A stretch of 64,000 nt of DNA, taken from the NCBI GenBank assembly GCA_937873155.1, contig CALMVZ010000011.1:310001-374000 (forward strand). Reading direction: 5' to 3'. Below are positions 8,510-16,466 of this stretch, piece after piece. Source of the DNA: an uncultured Bacteroidota bacterium. Lineage in GTDB: Bacteria > Bacteroidota > Bacteroidia > B-17B0 > Aurantibacillaceae. The notes beneath the pieces are model-generated. The model was not told the origin of the DNA, ran no database searches, and saw nothing but the letters and a program-made list of their open reading frames with translations. Made by a program: the position numbers and the translations under genes. How positions within the stretch are numbered: the stretch's first letter is position 1; every line of letters begins with the position of its first letter.

Positions 8510-9030
8510 GCCTTTTCTTCTTTTCCACCACCTGATGCTTTTCCGGCGATGCCTTCAAGATCGCGGTCGAAGAAATATAATCCGCCTTTATCATCACCAA
8601 CTAACTTCAATTTGTCAACGATCTGGCGCGCTAGTGATTCCTCTTCGATCTGTTCGCTTACATACCATTGCAAGAAGTTATGCGTAGTGTAATCTTTTTC
8701 CTTTAAGGTGATTTCAACCAGCTTGTTGATTTCTGAAGTTACTTTGATCTCGTGTTTCAATACTTCTTCAAAAACATACTTTACCGATTTGAAATTAGCA
8801 GGTGGTTGTTTTAATGAAGGCACTAATCCGTGGCCTCCTCGCTCGTTCACAAACTTGATCAGTTTAAGCATGTGCATCCGTTCTTCATCGGCATGCTTAT
8901 ACAAAAATGATGAAATGCCGTTTAATCCCTGGGTCTCTGCCCAGCTGGCCATTGCAAGGTAATATTGAGATGACGAAGCTTCAAGCTCTATTTGCTTGTT
9001 TAAAGCTGTTGTTACTTTTGAACTTAACAT
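8506..9030 (-). CDS. ftnA: Non-haem ferritin
   Basis: A 174-residue four-helix iron-storage protein that assembles into 24-mer cages and oxidises Fe(II). Ferroxidase ligands are visible: E17 (IELEASSSQYYL), E50 and H53 in DEERMHM, and E in LKHEIKVTSEIN. The sequence closely follows bacterial FtnA (ASWAETQGLNGISSFLYKHADEE; HNFLQWYVSEQIEEE). The length is normal. It is transcribed toward the L,D-transpeptidase gene. Confidence 0.95.
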   Translation of the reverse strand: MLSSKVTTALNKQIELEASSSQYYLAMASWAETQGLNGISSFLYKHADEERMHMLKLIKFVNERGGHGLVPSLKQPPANFKSVKYVFEEVLKHEIKVTSEINKLVEITLKEKDYTTHNFLQWYVSEQIEEESLARQIVDKLKLVGDDKGGLYFFDRDLEGIAGKASGGGKEEKA

Positions 9031-9086
9031 AGTTTTTTGTTTTAGAATGATAGTATAAAGTTATATCTTTATTTTCACTTATAAAA

Positions 9087-11090
9087 ATGAAGAAAAGCGG
9101 ACTTTATACTTTTTACAGATTTGGCGCAAAAGGCTTATGGGCGGCGTTATGCCTGCTTTTCTTTCATCGTTCATTCGCACAAAGCGATATACAAAAGATA
9201 ATTCGCCTGAATAAGATATCCGACAGCGTTGTTCATACCGATATGACTAAAGCGAAGGCGGCAGCTAATGAAGCCCTTGAGCTTTCAGTCAAAATAAAAA
9301 ACGATTCTTTAGAATATACCAGTCGCTTGAGCAGGGCTATTGCTGATTATTACCTTGGGAATTTAAATGTTGCTTTATCAGATTTTATTACAAACAAAGA
9401 ACTGGCTAAAAAGCTCAATAATCCTAAAAAAATAATTGAAAGTCTTAATGCGATTGCGAACGTTTACAAACAAAATGAAAAATACGATCTCGCCCTTCAG
9501 TCATATAAGGAGGCTATTGACGTGTGCAATAAAAGCGGAAACACGGGAAAAAGCTACCTGATTATGTCGAATGTAGCAATGGTTTTAAATTTAAAACGGG
9601 AGCCTGATTCCGCGATAGCAATTTGCAACCAGATCTTGCATTCCATGCAGATCAACAAAAAAAACGACAAACACTTTTTGTCGGGTTTATACGGAACTAT
9701 TTTATCCTCTTATCTGGATAAGGAAGACAACGATTCCATTGAAAAATATGTGCCCTTGTCTTTAAATTTAAAAGAAGAGCTTGGTGAAAAAATGAATTAC
9801 GCCGGATTTCTTTTCAATTTAAGTAATTACTATTATAGAGCAGATGACTTTAAAAAAGCGGCGGAATACTCGGCTAAAGGGCTTGAAACTAACCAGGAGA
9901 ATATAGAACTGACATTAGATCTTAAATATCAATTGGGTCTGTCACTTTATGAATTGAAAGATTTTAAGAAGGCTGCGGAATTATTCCGTCAGTGCAGTCT
10001 TTTAAAAGATAGTTTGAATAAGATACAGAATGTGGAGATGATGAGCGAGATGGAAGTGAAATATGAGACAGGAAAAAAAGAAGAAGAATTAAAACGTCTC
10101 AGCGCGGAAAAAGAGGTAACTGATCTGAAAGCAAAGCAATCACAGATCTGGCTGATAGCAACATCAGTGGGGATTCTGTTAGTTATCATAATTGCCATTG
10201 TGCTATTTAAACAAAGCCAAAACAGGAGGGAGGCCAATAAATTATTACAGCATCAGAACGAAGAGATCATCCTACAGAAAAAAGAGATCACCGATAGTAT
10301 CAATTACGCGAAAAGAATTCAACTCGCTATTCTTCCTCCGGATAAAATGGTACAGAAATTATTGCCAAATGCTTTTGTGTTGTATAAGCCGAAAGATGTT
10401 GTTAGCGGTGATTTTTACTGGATGGAAGAAAAGAACGGCAGGATCATGTTTGCCGCAGTTGATTGTACCGGACACGGTGTACCGGGAGCAATGATGAGTG
10501 TTGTTGGCTTGAATCTATTGAACCAGGCTGTTAAAGAAAAAGGTTTGACCGTTCCTTCAGACATTTTGCAACATTTGGATACAGGGGTTACTGATACCTT
10601 GCGGCAAAGTGCAGATAAGGACAGTATAAAGGATGGAATGGATCTTTCGCTTTGCTCTTATGATCCGAAAACCTTAGAGCTGCAATACGCCGGTGCTTTT
10701 AATAATTTGTGGGTGATCAGAAAAAACATTTCTTCTTCTTACAAGCCGACTTCAAAAAATGAGGTGTTCTTTGAAGAACATTTATTAGAAATAAAAGCTG
10801 ATAAGTTTCCGATTGGAAGTAATTTAGATGGTGTTGCCGATAATTACACCAATTGGAAGTTGCAATTACAAAAAGGCGATTGCGTGTATTTATACTCCGA
10901 TGGTTTTGCCGATCAGTTTGGCGGGCCAAAAGGAAAGAAATTTAAATATAATGCCCTTAAAAAATTCCTGGTCTCTGTTCACCATTTGCCTCCCGCCGAA
11001 CAGCGTGAAAAATTATTATCAACGTTTGAAAATTGGAGGGGAAATTTAGAACAGGTAGATGACATCCTGGTTGTTGGTGTTTGTGTTTAA
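9087..11090 (+). CDS. Exported TPR sensor with SpoIIE-type PP2C phosphatase domain
   Basis: A 667-residue protein with a signal peptide (cleavage near residue 31, RSFAQ), TPR helices at about 40-330, a single transmembrane helix at 354-374 (WLIATSVGILLVIIIAIVLF), a short coiled-coil/linker (ITDSINYAKRIQLAILP) and a cytoplasmic SpoIIE/PP2C phosphatase domain from about 415. Metal-binding acidic residues are present: D442 in GDFYW, D459 in DCTGHGVPG, and the C-terminal DDILVVGV. Such proteins probably sense a periplasmic signal with the TPRs and dephosphorylate an anti-anti-sigma-like partner. A paralogue with the same architecture lies at 26812-28938. The downstream RNA ligase gene starts on the next base after the stop. 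Confidence 0.9.
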   Translation: MKKSGLYTFYRFGAKGLWAALCLLFFHRSFAQSDIQKIIRLNKISDSVVHTDMTKAKAAANEALELSVKIKNDSLEYTSRLSRAIADYYLGNLNVALSDFITNKELAKKLNNPKKIIESLNAIANVYKQNEKYDLALQSYKEAIDVCNKSGNTGKSYLIMSNVAMVLNLKREPDSAIAICNQILHSMQINKKNDKHFLSGLYGTILSSYLDKEDNDSIEKYVPLSLNLKEELGEKMNYAGFLFNLSNYYYRADDFKKAAEYSAKGLETNQENIELTLDLKYQLGLSLYELKDFKKAAELFRQCSLLKDSLNKIQNVEMMSEMEVKYETGKKEEELKRLSAEKEVTDLKAKQSQIWLIATSVGILLVIIIAIVLFKQSQNRREANKLLQHQNEEIILQKKEITDSINYAKRIQLAILPPDKMVQKLLPNAFVLYKPKDVVSGDFYWMEEKNGRIMFAAVDCTGHGVPGAMMSVVGLNLLNQAVKEKGLTVPSDILQHLDTGVTDTLRQSADKDSIKDGMDLSLCSYDPKTLELQYAGAFNNLWVIRKNISSSYKPTSKNEVFFEEHLLEIKADKFPIGSNLDGVADNYTNWKLQLQKGDCVYLYSDGFADQFGGPKGKKFKYNALKKFLVSVHHLPPAEQREKLLSTFENWRGNLEQVDDILVVGVCV

Positions 11091-11630
11091 ATGAATCAAA
11101 AATATTTTATAGCTATTATTCCGCCTGAACCTGTTTTCTCAGAAGTTGAAAAAATAAAGCTGGAGATCTCACAAAAATACAATAACAAAAGCTCATTGCG
11201 TTCTCCGGCACACATAACTCTTCACATGCCTTTCGAAATGAAAGCGGAAAAAGAAGAAGGGCTTCTTGAAAAAATTTCAGAGTTTAAATTTTCTCCTTCT
11301 TTTAAAGTGCGGCTTAAAGATTATTCCTGTTTTGAACCGAAAGTCATTTTTATTGATGTAGAAAAAAATGAAACTTTGAATGTGCTTCAAAAAGAATTAG
11401 TGTTCCACATAAAAAGTAATCTGAATATTTTTAATCAGTACGAAGATGTAAGGGCTTATCATCCGCATGTCACAATAGCTTTCCGCGACTTAAAAAAACA
11501 GGATTTTTATTTGGCTTACCAAGAATACAAAACACGGTCTTTCGGCGCGGAGTTCTCTGTCAATTCTTTTTTTCTTTTAAAACATACAGGAAAGGTCTGG
11601 TTGCCGCTTAAGGAGTTTTCTTTTTCTTAG
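11091..11630 (+). CDS. 2'-5' RNA ligase / 2H phosphoesterase family protein
   Basis: A 179-residue cytoplasmic protein with the two HxT catalytic motifs of the 2H phosphoesterase superfamily: H41-I-T43 (PAHITLHMPF) and H126-V-T128 (HPHVTIAF). ThpR-like enzymes hydrolyse 2',3'-cyclic phosphates or act on 2'-5' linked RNA; the real substrate is unknown. The ATG abuts the stop of the upstream SpoIIE gene, so they are co-transcribed. Its 3' end overlaps the end of the convergent TonB receptor gene by 23 bases. Confidence 0.85.
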   Translation: MNQKYFIAIIPPEPVFSEVEKIKLEISQKYNNKSSLRSPAHITLHMPFEMKAEKEEGLLEKISEFKFSPSFKVRLKDYSCFEPKVIFIDVEKNETLNVLQKELVFHIKSNLNIFNQYEDVRAYHPHVTIAFRDLKKQDFYLAYQEYKTRSFGAEFSVNSFFLLKHTGKVWLPLKEFSFS

Positions 11631-14052
11631 TATAATCCACTTTTACAGCTAACTGAACCGTGTGCAAAGTTGGCGGTCTTACATCCCCGGGGCGCGAACT
11701 ATACTCTTCATTGAATACATTACTGCAGATATATGATAGCTTTATCCATTTCACAACCTGGAATCCAATTCTCAGATCATGAACCCACGACCCAGCCCTA
11801 TCCTTTTCGCGGTATCTTGGCAATCCCGGTAAAACATAGGTGAAGTCGTAGTAATCAAATCCTGCCTGTATATCGTGTAATAAACTTTCATCGAATTTCC
11901 TGTCGATGTTCTCCATGAAACTCTGGTAGCGGGTACTGAAACCTAATGAAACAAATTTATACTCTAACTGGATATCGTTCTTAAATAAATGACGGTTACG
12001 GTATTTAAGAATATTTAAATAAGCAAGTCCTAATGTATCAACCGATGGATTATAATCCGGATTTATCGGATCAATAAATGTATAGCCCGAAAACAAAGTG
12101 ACACCTACCGGACCGATCTTCCCGCCACCGGTAATAGACCCTTCAACACCTTTTATCTGTGCGCGGCCCATGTTCTGCGATTTGAATCCTGCATGAGCTA
12201 ACAAGGTTGGAAGCGGAACTGTTGGTCCCGGTTGTTGTCCGTCAGGTAAAAAGAAGTCGAATGTAAATTCAACCATATTGTAATATTCCATCCAGAACCC
12301 GGAAACATCCACAAAGCCTTTGAATTTTCCAAGCGAGAATCCTTGTTTAACACCAACTTCCGTACTCCATCCTCTCTCAGGTTGTAAAGAAGGATTTGGA
12401 TAAATTTTTAAAGCGCTTACGCCTGTGCTAACATATTTTTCCGCTACACTAGGAAAACGATAGCCTTGTCCGAACGACGCCCGCAAAAAAGTATAATTTA
12501 ATAATTGATAGTTCAAGCCTGCACGGAATACCGGTTGAAACGGCATGTTCTTATATTCGGTCTTCCCGATTTTCATATAGCCACGCGTATAGGCAGTATC
12601 CACCACATAACGCTCTAAACGCATGCCTAAGGACGTTGTTAATCTTTTTATTTTTTTATCTAATTGTAAATAACCCGCGTAGTTTTTTCCGGTGTGTCTT
12701 CCAAACAATGAGTCAGAGAAGATCTGTTGTTCCATATACACTAATCCTGTTGAAATAGTAAGATCCTTTTTGAAACGTTTCTGGTACTGTAACTCATTAT
12801 AATATAACTCCGCTGTTGATTCCTGCGCTTTATCATTTGTATTTAGGGTCATGTAATAACGGCTTCGTAAACTAAGCTTATGTTCATCGCCAAAGAAATA
12901 CGTTACGAAAGGATCGATATTAAAACGCTTATTCTTGTATTGCTGAATGTCGTTTGGACATAAAGCGCTGTCGGCATTTTTCCACAAGAAAAATAATCCG
13001 CCCTTCACATCCATCATGTTCGTATTAACGCCTATAGATAATCCCGGAATTTTTTTGAAGTTGTACCGCAGATTCATATTGAAACGGGCGCGGTCTTCTT
13101 TTTCTGTTTTTAAAACATTTTCAGTATAAGTTCCTGTTCCTACGCCTAAAGTATTTGTTACAATACCTCCTCTGTAACCATCATCCTGGAACCAGTGACC
13201 GCCCAACACAAGATCTAATTGCCCGAATTTTTGTGCGTGGGAAAAATTAATTCCTTGCTGCATCTGGCTGGAACCTTTCCACCATTTGTATTGGTATTTT
13301 GGCGCGTCATATCCACCTGCAAAAATAATTACAGAAGTCATTGGCTTATCTTTTGCATAAGCTGTACGTAAATTTATCACGCCGTTCAAGGCAGACGATC
13401 CGAACAAAGCTGAAGAAGCGCCTTTGATGACTTCTACTTGTTCTAAATTCTCTAACGGTAAATAATTCCACTTTACATCTCCTGCATCAGCGCTGATCAT
13501 CGGCATTTCATCAACCATCATTAATACGCGGCTTCCGGCGCCATAAGCAAAACCGCTTCCTCCTCTTATACTTGCCTGTCCATCAGAAACTGTTACTCCC
13601 GGCACCTGGTTCATGATCTGATCTAACGCTGTTGTATTTTTATTTTCTATTAATTGGGATTTGATCACCTCCATGCTTACAGTAACATCTGATAATTTTT
13701 GTTCGAATTTTCCTGCTGATACTACTACCTCTTCCAACATCGTATTCGCGTCCATTAAAACGAAATTCATTTTTAAAGAATCTCCGGCAACTATAGTAAC
13801 TGTTTGCTTTTGGGTTTTGTAACCGACCATCGAACATTCTAAAGTATAAGTACCGGCCGGTACTGCAAGAATATAATCCCCATTAATATCTGTGGAAGCC
13901 CCTGTTTTTGATCCGGCCGAAATAACTGCCCCAGGCAACACATCCCCTTTGTCTCTTACTTTCCCTTTTACATAGCCATTATCCTGTCCGTAAAAATTTA
14001 TTTTTAACAGGATGAAGCAAATTATAAAAAGTAATGTAATTTTGTTATGCAT
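11608..14052 (-). CDS. TonB-dependent outer-membrane receptor with carboxypeptidase-like regulatory domain
   Basis: An outer-membrane transporter of about 814 residues. It has a signal peptide, an N-terminal CarboxypepD_reg-like beta domain (GYVKGKVRDKGDVLPGAVI ... TLECSMVGYKTQKQTV), a TonB-box/plug region (LEEVVVSAGKFEQ; DQIMNQVPGVTVSDGQASIRGG; VEVIKGASSALFGSSALNGVINL) and a C-terminal beta barrel ending in an aromatic-rich strand. The substrate cannot be read from the sequence; there is no SusD partner, so a metal-chelate or vitamin-type cargo is more likely than a glycan, but that is inference. I chose ATG 14052 (MHNKITLLF) over a TTG at 14070 because the former makes a clean signal peptide. 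Confidence 0.92.
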   Translation of the reverse strand: MHNKITLLFIICFILLKINFYGQDNGYVKGKVRDKGDVLPGAVISAGSKTGASTDINGDYILAVPAGTYTLECSMVGYKTQKQTVTIVAGDSLKMNFVLMDANTMLEEVVVSAGKFEQKLSDVTVSMEVIKSQLIENKNTTALDQIMNQVPGVTVSDGQASIRGGSGFAYGAGSRVLMMVDEMPMISADAGDVKWNYLPLENLEQVEVIKGASSALFGSSALNGVINLRTAYAKDKPMTSVIIFAGGYDAPKYQYKWWKGSSQMQQGINFSHAQKFGQLDLVLGGHWFQDDGYRGGIVTNTLGVGTGTYTENVLKTEKEDRARFNMNLRYNFKKIPGLSIGVNTNMMDVKGGLFFLWKNADSALCPNDIQQYKNKRFNIDPFVTYFFGDEHKLSLRSRYYMTLNTNDKAQESTAELYYNELQYQKRFKKDLTISTGLVYMEQQIFSDSLFGRHTGKNYAGYLQLDKKIKRLTTSLGMRLERYVVDTAYTRGYMKIGKTEYKNMPFQPVFRAGLNYQLLNYTFLRASFGQGYRFPSVAEKYVSTGVSALKIYPNPSLQPERGWSTEVGVKQGFSLGKFKGFVDVSGFWMEYYNMVEFTFDFFLPDGQQPGPTVPLPTLLAHAGFKSQNMGRAQIKGVEGSITGGGKIGPVGVTLFSGYTFIDPINPDYNPSVDTLGLAYLNILKYRNRHLFKNDIQLEYKFVSLGFSTRYQSFMENIDRKFDESLLHDIQAGFDYYDFTYVLPGLPRYREKDRAGSWVHDLRIGFQVVKWIKLSYICSNVFNEEYSSRPGDVRPPTLHTVQLAVKVDYTKKKKTP

Positions 14053-14103
14053 TCCGGGTTTTAAAATCAAAGCACAATATAGAAAAAGATATTTTTAAAA
14101 CAA

Positions 14104-15210
14104 ATGCCCTCCGACGAATTATTGTATCAAATCGGCCTGACGCTTATCAATGGAATTGGTGATCATCATGCTAAAAATCTTTTAGCTTATTACGGCAGCG
14201 CGGGAGCTGTTTTTGAAACCAACAGATCGACACTTCTAAAAATTCCCGGCATAGGCGAAATGCACGCTAATTCATTGTTAAATGGCAAAAATGTTTTGCG
14301 TGAAGCGGAACAGGAGGCCCGCTTTATCGAAGACAATAATATTCAGCCTTTGTTCTTTACTGATGAAGATTATCCCCAACGTTTAAAGTTCTGTCATGAC
14401 AGTCCGACCTTATTATACTACAAAGGAAATGCGAATTTAAACGCGCTCAAAGTTGTTGCAGTTGTCGGCACCCGTCAACCTACTGAATATGGTAAACAAC
14501 TGACAGAAAAATTCATTTCAGAGTTAAGAGGTACAGGTATTTTAGTCGTTAGTGGATTAGCTTACGGAATTGATGTTCTTGCTCACAAAAAAGCAATGGA
14601 AAATGACCTTGATACTGTGGGCGTGGTTGCGCATGGGTTAGATAGGATATATCCGCAATTGCATGAACCGATTGCCGACAGAATGCAAAAAATGGGCGGG
14701 CTTTTAACTGATTTCCGAAGTGGTACCAACCCTGATGCCGTCAATTTTCCGAAGAGGAACAGAATTGTAGCCGGGATGTGTGATGCATTAGTGGTTGTGG
14801 AGAGTAAACGCGATGGCGGCAGTTTGATCACAGCAACAATTGCCAATAGCTATAACAAAGATGTATTCGCGTTTCCGGGACGAACAAACGATCCGCTTAG
14901 CGAAGGTTGTAATGCATTCATAAAAATGAACCGTGCTTCATTAATGGAAAGCGCTGCGGATCTTTTTTATATTATGGGATGGGATACCGAACCCAAGCCG
15001 AAAGAAACTGCTCAAATACCTTCATTACTGAAGCTTAACGCGGAAGAACTGAAAATTGTGAACGCTTTTTCCAACAAAAAACAGCTTCATATGGATGAGA
15101 TCAGCTATGTTAGCAGTTTCCCGATCAGTAAGGTTTCCTCCCTTCTTTTACAGTTGGAATTCTCAAATGTAATTAAATCGCATCCGGGCAAAATGTACTC
15201 GCTGGTTTAA
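14104..15210 (+). CDS. dprA: DNA-processing protein DprA
   Basis: A 368-residue protein that binds incoming single-stranded DNA and loads RecA during natural transformation. An N-terminal helix-hairpin-helix region (LLKIPGIGEMHANSLL), a Rossmann-like core (VVAVVGTRQPTEYGKQL; VVSGLAYGIDVLAHKKAM; RNRIVAGMCDALVVVESKRDGGSLITATIAN; VFAFPGRTNDPLSEGCNAFI) and a C-terminal winged-helix domain (DEISYVSSFPISKVSSLLLQLE) are all visible, in the usual order and length. It is divergent from the TonB receptor gene with a 51-bp spacer. Confidence 0.95.
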   Translation: MPSDELLYQIGLTLINGIGDHHAKNLLAYYGSAGAVFETNRSTLLKIPGIGEMHANSLLNGKNVLREAEQEARFIEDNNIQPLFFTDEDYPQRLKFCHDSPTLLYYKGNANLNALKVVAVVGTRQPTEYGKQLTEKFISELRGTGILVVSGLAYGIDVLAHKKAMENDLDTVGVVAHGLDRIYPQLHEPIADRMQKMGGLLTDFRSGTNPDAVNFPKRNRIVAGMCDALVVVESKRDGGSLITATIANSYNKDVFAFPGRTNDPLSEGCNAFIKMNRASLMESAADLFYIMGWDTEPKPKETAQIPSLLKLNAEELKIVNAFSNKKQLHMDEISYVSSFPISKVSSLLLQLEFSNVIKSHPGKMYSLV

Positions 15211-15230
15211 GGTTCCGGGTTTCTTTTGTG

Positions 15231-15264
15231 CCTTGTTTTCCGTTAAAAACAACAAGAAACAAGG
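15231..15264 (+). repeat. Hairpin downstream of dprA, terminator-like without T run
   Basis: CCTTGTTT at 15231-15238 is complementary to AAACAAGG at 15257-15264. It lies 21 bp after the dprA stop and could end transcription or stabilise the 3' end. There is no U tract, so calling it a terminator would be speculative. Confidence 0.4.
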
Positions 15265-15301
15265 AATCAGAAATATAGAAACTTTCAATTGAAATTAAAA
15301 G

Positions 15302-15341
15302 GTAAATATGCTTTTTTTCATTCGCAAAAGCATATATTTAC
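15302..15341 (+). repeat. Long inverted repeat directly before holB start
   Basis: GTAAATATGCTTTT (15302-15315) is the complement of AAAAGCATATATTTAC (15326-15341) except for an AT insertion in the right arm; the loop is 10 bases. The right arm ends three bases before the GTG at 15345, so in RNA it would bury the ribosome entry region. No family recognised. Confidence 0.6.
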
Positions 15342-15344
15342 TTC

Positions 15345-16466
15345 GTGTTTCTAGCAGATATAGTCGGGCAAAAAGAGGTAAAAGATCGCTTGCTGAAAAT
15401 GGTGAACGAGAACCGTTTGCCTCATGCTTTATTATTTACCGGCGTAGATGGTTCAGGGAATTTACCGACGGCTGTTGCTTTTGCGCAATATTTATTTTGT
15501 ACCAAGAGACAGGAGAATGATTCCTGCGGAGTTTGTCCTTCGTGTATGAAGACAAGTAAACTGGTTCATCCTGATCTTCATTTTGTTTTCCCGATCGCTA
15601 AATCAAAAGACGTAAAACGGAGTAATGATGTTATTGGTGAATTCCGGGAAGCGTTTTTAGAAACCCCTTATTTAACTTTAAATAATTGGTTCGACAGTTT
15701 GGGCGCAGAGAATAAACAACCAATTATTCCTGTTGAAGAAAGCGGACACATTATCCGCGAATTAAGTTATACGAGTTACGAAGGCCTATACAAAATGATG
15801 GTGATCTGGCAGCCGGAAAAAATGAATACGGAGGCTGCCAATAAACTATTAAAGGTTTTAGAAGAGCCGCCTGAACAAACTTTATTCATTTTGGTTTGCA
15901 ACAATCCTGATGCGTTATTGTCAACTATTATTTCGCGCGTGCAACAAATTCCATTTACACGTTTACAGGAAAGCGAGATCACTGATGCGTTAATGAAAAA
16001 GTTTGGCGTGAACCGTGATAATGCGACTCAGGCTTCTTATTTATGCGATGGCAATTTTAATGAGGCCATAAAACTGTTGACGCAAAATGATGATCAGCTC
16101 TCCTTCTTACAACATTTTCAATCATTCATGCGCTTAGCTTTAAAATTCGATTGCGGTAAAGCTTTAGCCTGGATAGATGATAATGCCGCGCAAGGACGCG
16201 AAAAACAAAAACAATTCTTGCAATATTCATTGGAGATCTTCAGGGATTGTTTAATGATGAATTTTGGTTCAAAGGATCTTGTCCGCCTCGGAGGAAATGA
16301 AAAACAATTCTTAGAGAAGTTTGCTCCGTTCATTAACCAACGTAACTACGAAAGACTCGTGGAAGAATTTAACGGCTCTTATTATTATATAGAACGTAAT
16401 GCGAATCCTAAGATCTTGTTCATGGACCTGCTTCTTAAAACGAACGAATTAATTAATTTAAAGTAA
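15345..16466 (+). CDS. holB: DNA polymerase III delta-prime subunit
   Basis: A 373-residue clamp-loader subunit of the replicative polymerase. The start MFLADIVGQKEVKDRLL from a GTG at 15345, the zinc-binding Cys cluster CGVCPSCMKTSKLVHPD, the partner motif EKMNTEAANKLLKVLEEPPEQTLFILV and the sensor segment STIISRVQQIPF identify delta-prime. The P-loop position is degenerate (GVDGSGNLPTA), as expected for the non-hydrolysing delta-prime subunit. Its stop overlaps the ATG of the CHAT protein gene by one base. Confidence 0.9.
   Translation: MFLADIVGQKEVKDRLLKMVNENRLPHALLFTGVDGSGNLPTAVAFAQYLFCTKRQENDSCGVCPSCMKTSKLVHPDLHFVFPIAKSKDVKRSNDVIGEFREAFLETPYLTLNNWFDSLGAENKQPIIPVEESGHIIRELSYTSYEGLYKMMVIWQPEKMNTEAANKLLKVLEEPPEQTLFILVCNNPDALLSTIISRVQQIPFTRLQESEITDALMKKFGVNRDNATQASYLCDGNFNEAIKLLTQNDDQLSFLQHFQSFMRLALKFDCGKALAWIDDNAAQGREKQKQFLQYSLEIFRDCLMMNFGSKDLVRLGGNEKQFLEKFAPFINQRNYERLVEEFNGSYYYIERNANPKILFMDLLLKTNELINLK

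Noticed and set aside
14053-14070. TTG 14070 as start of the TonB receptor
   Set aside because: The TTG is less likely than the ATG at 14052, which begins a proper signal peptide.
15231-15264. Definite terminator after dprA
   Set aside because: The stem is present but there is no U tract, so it is listed only as a hairpin.
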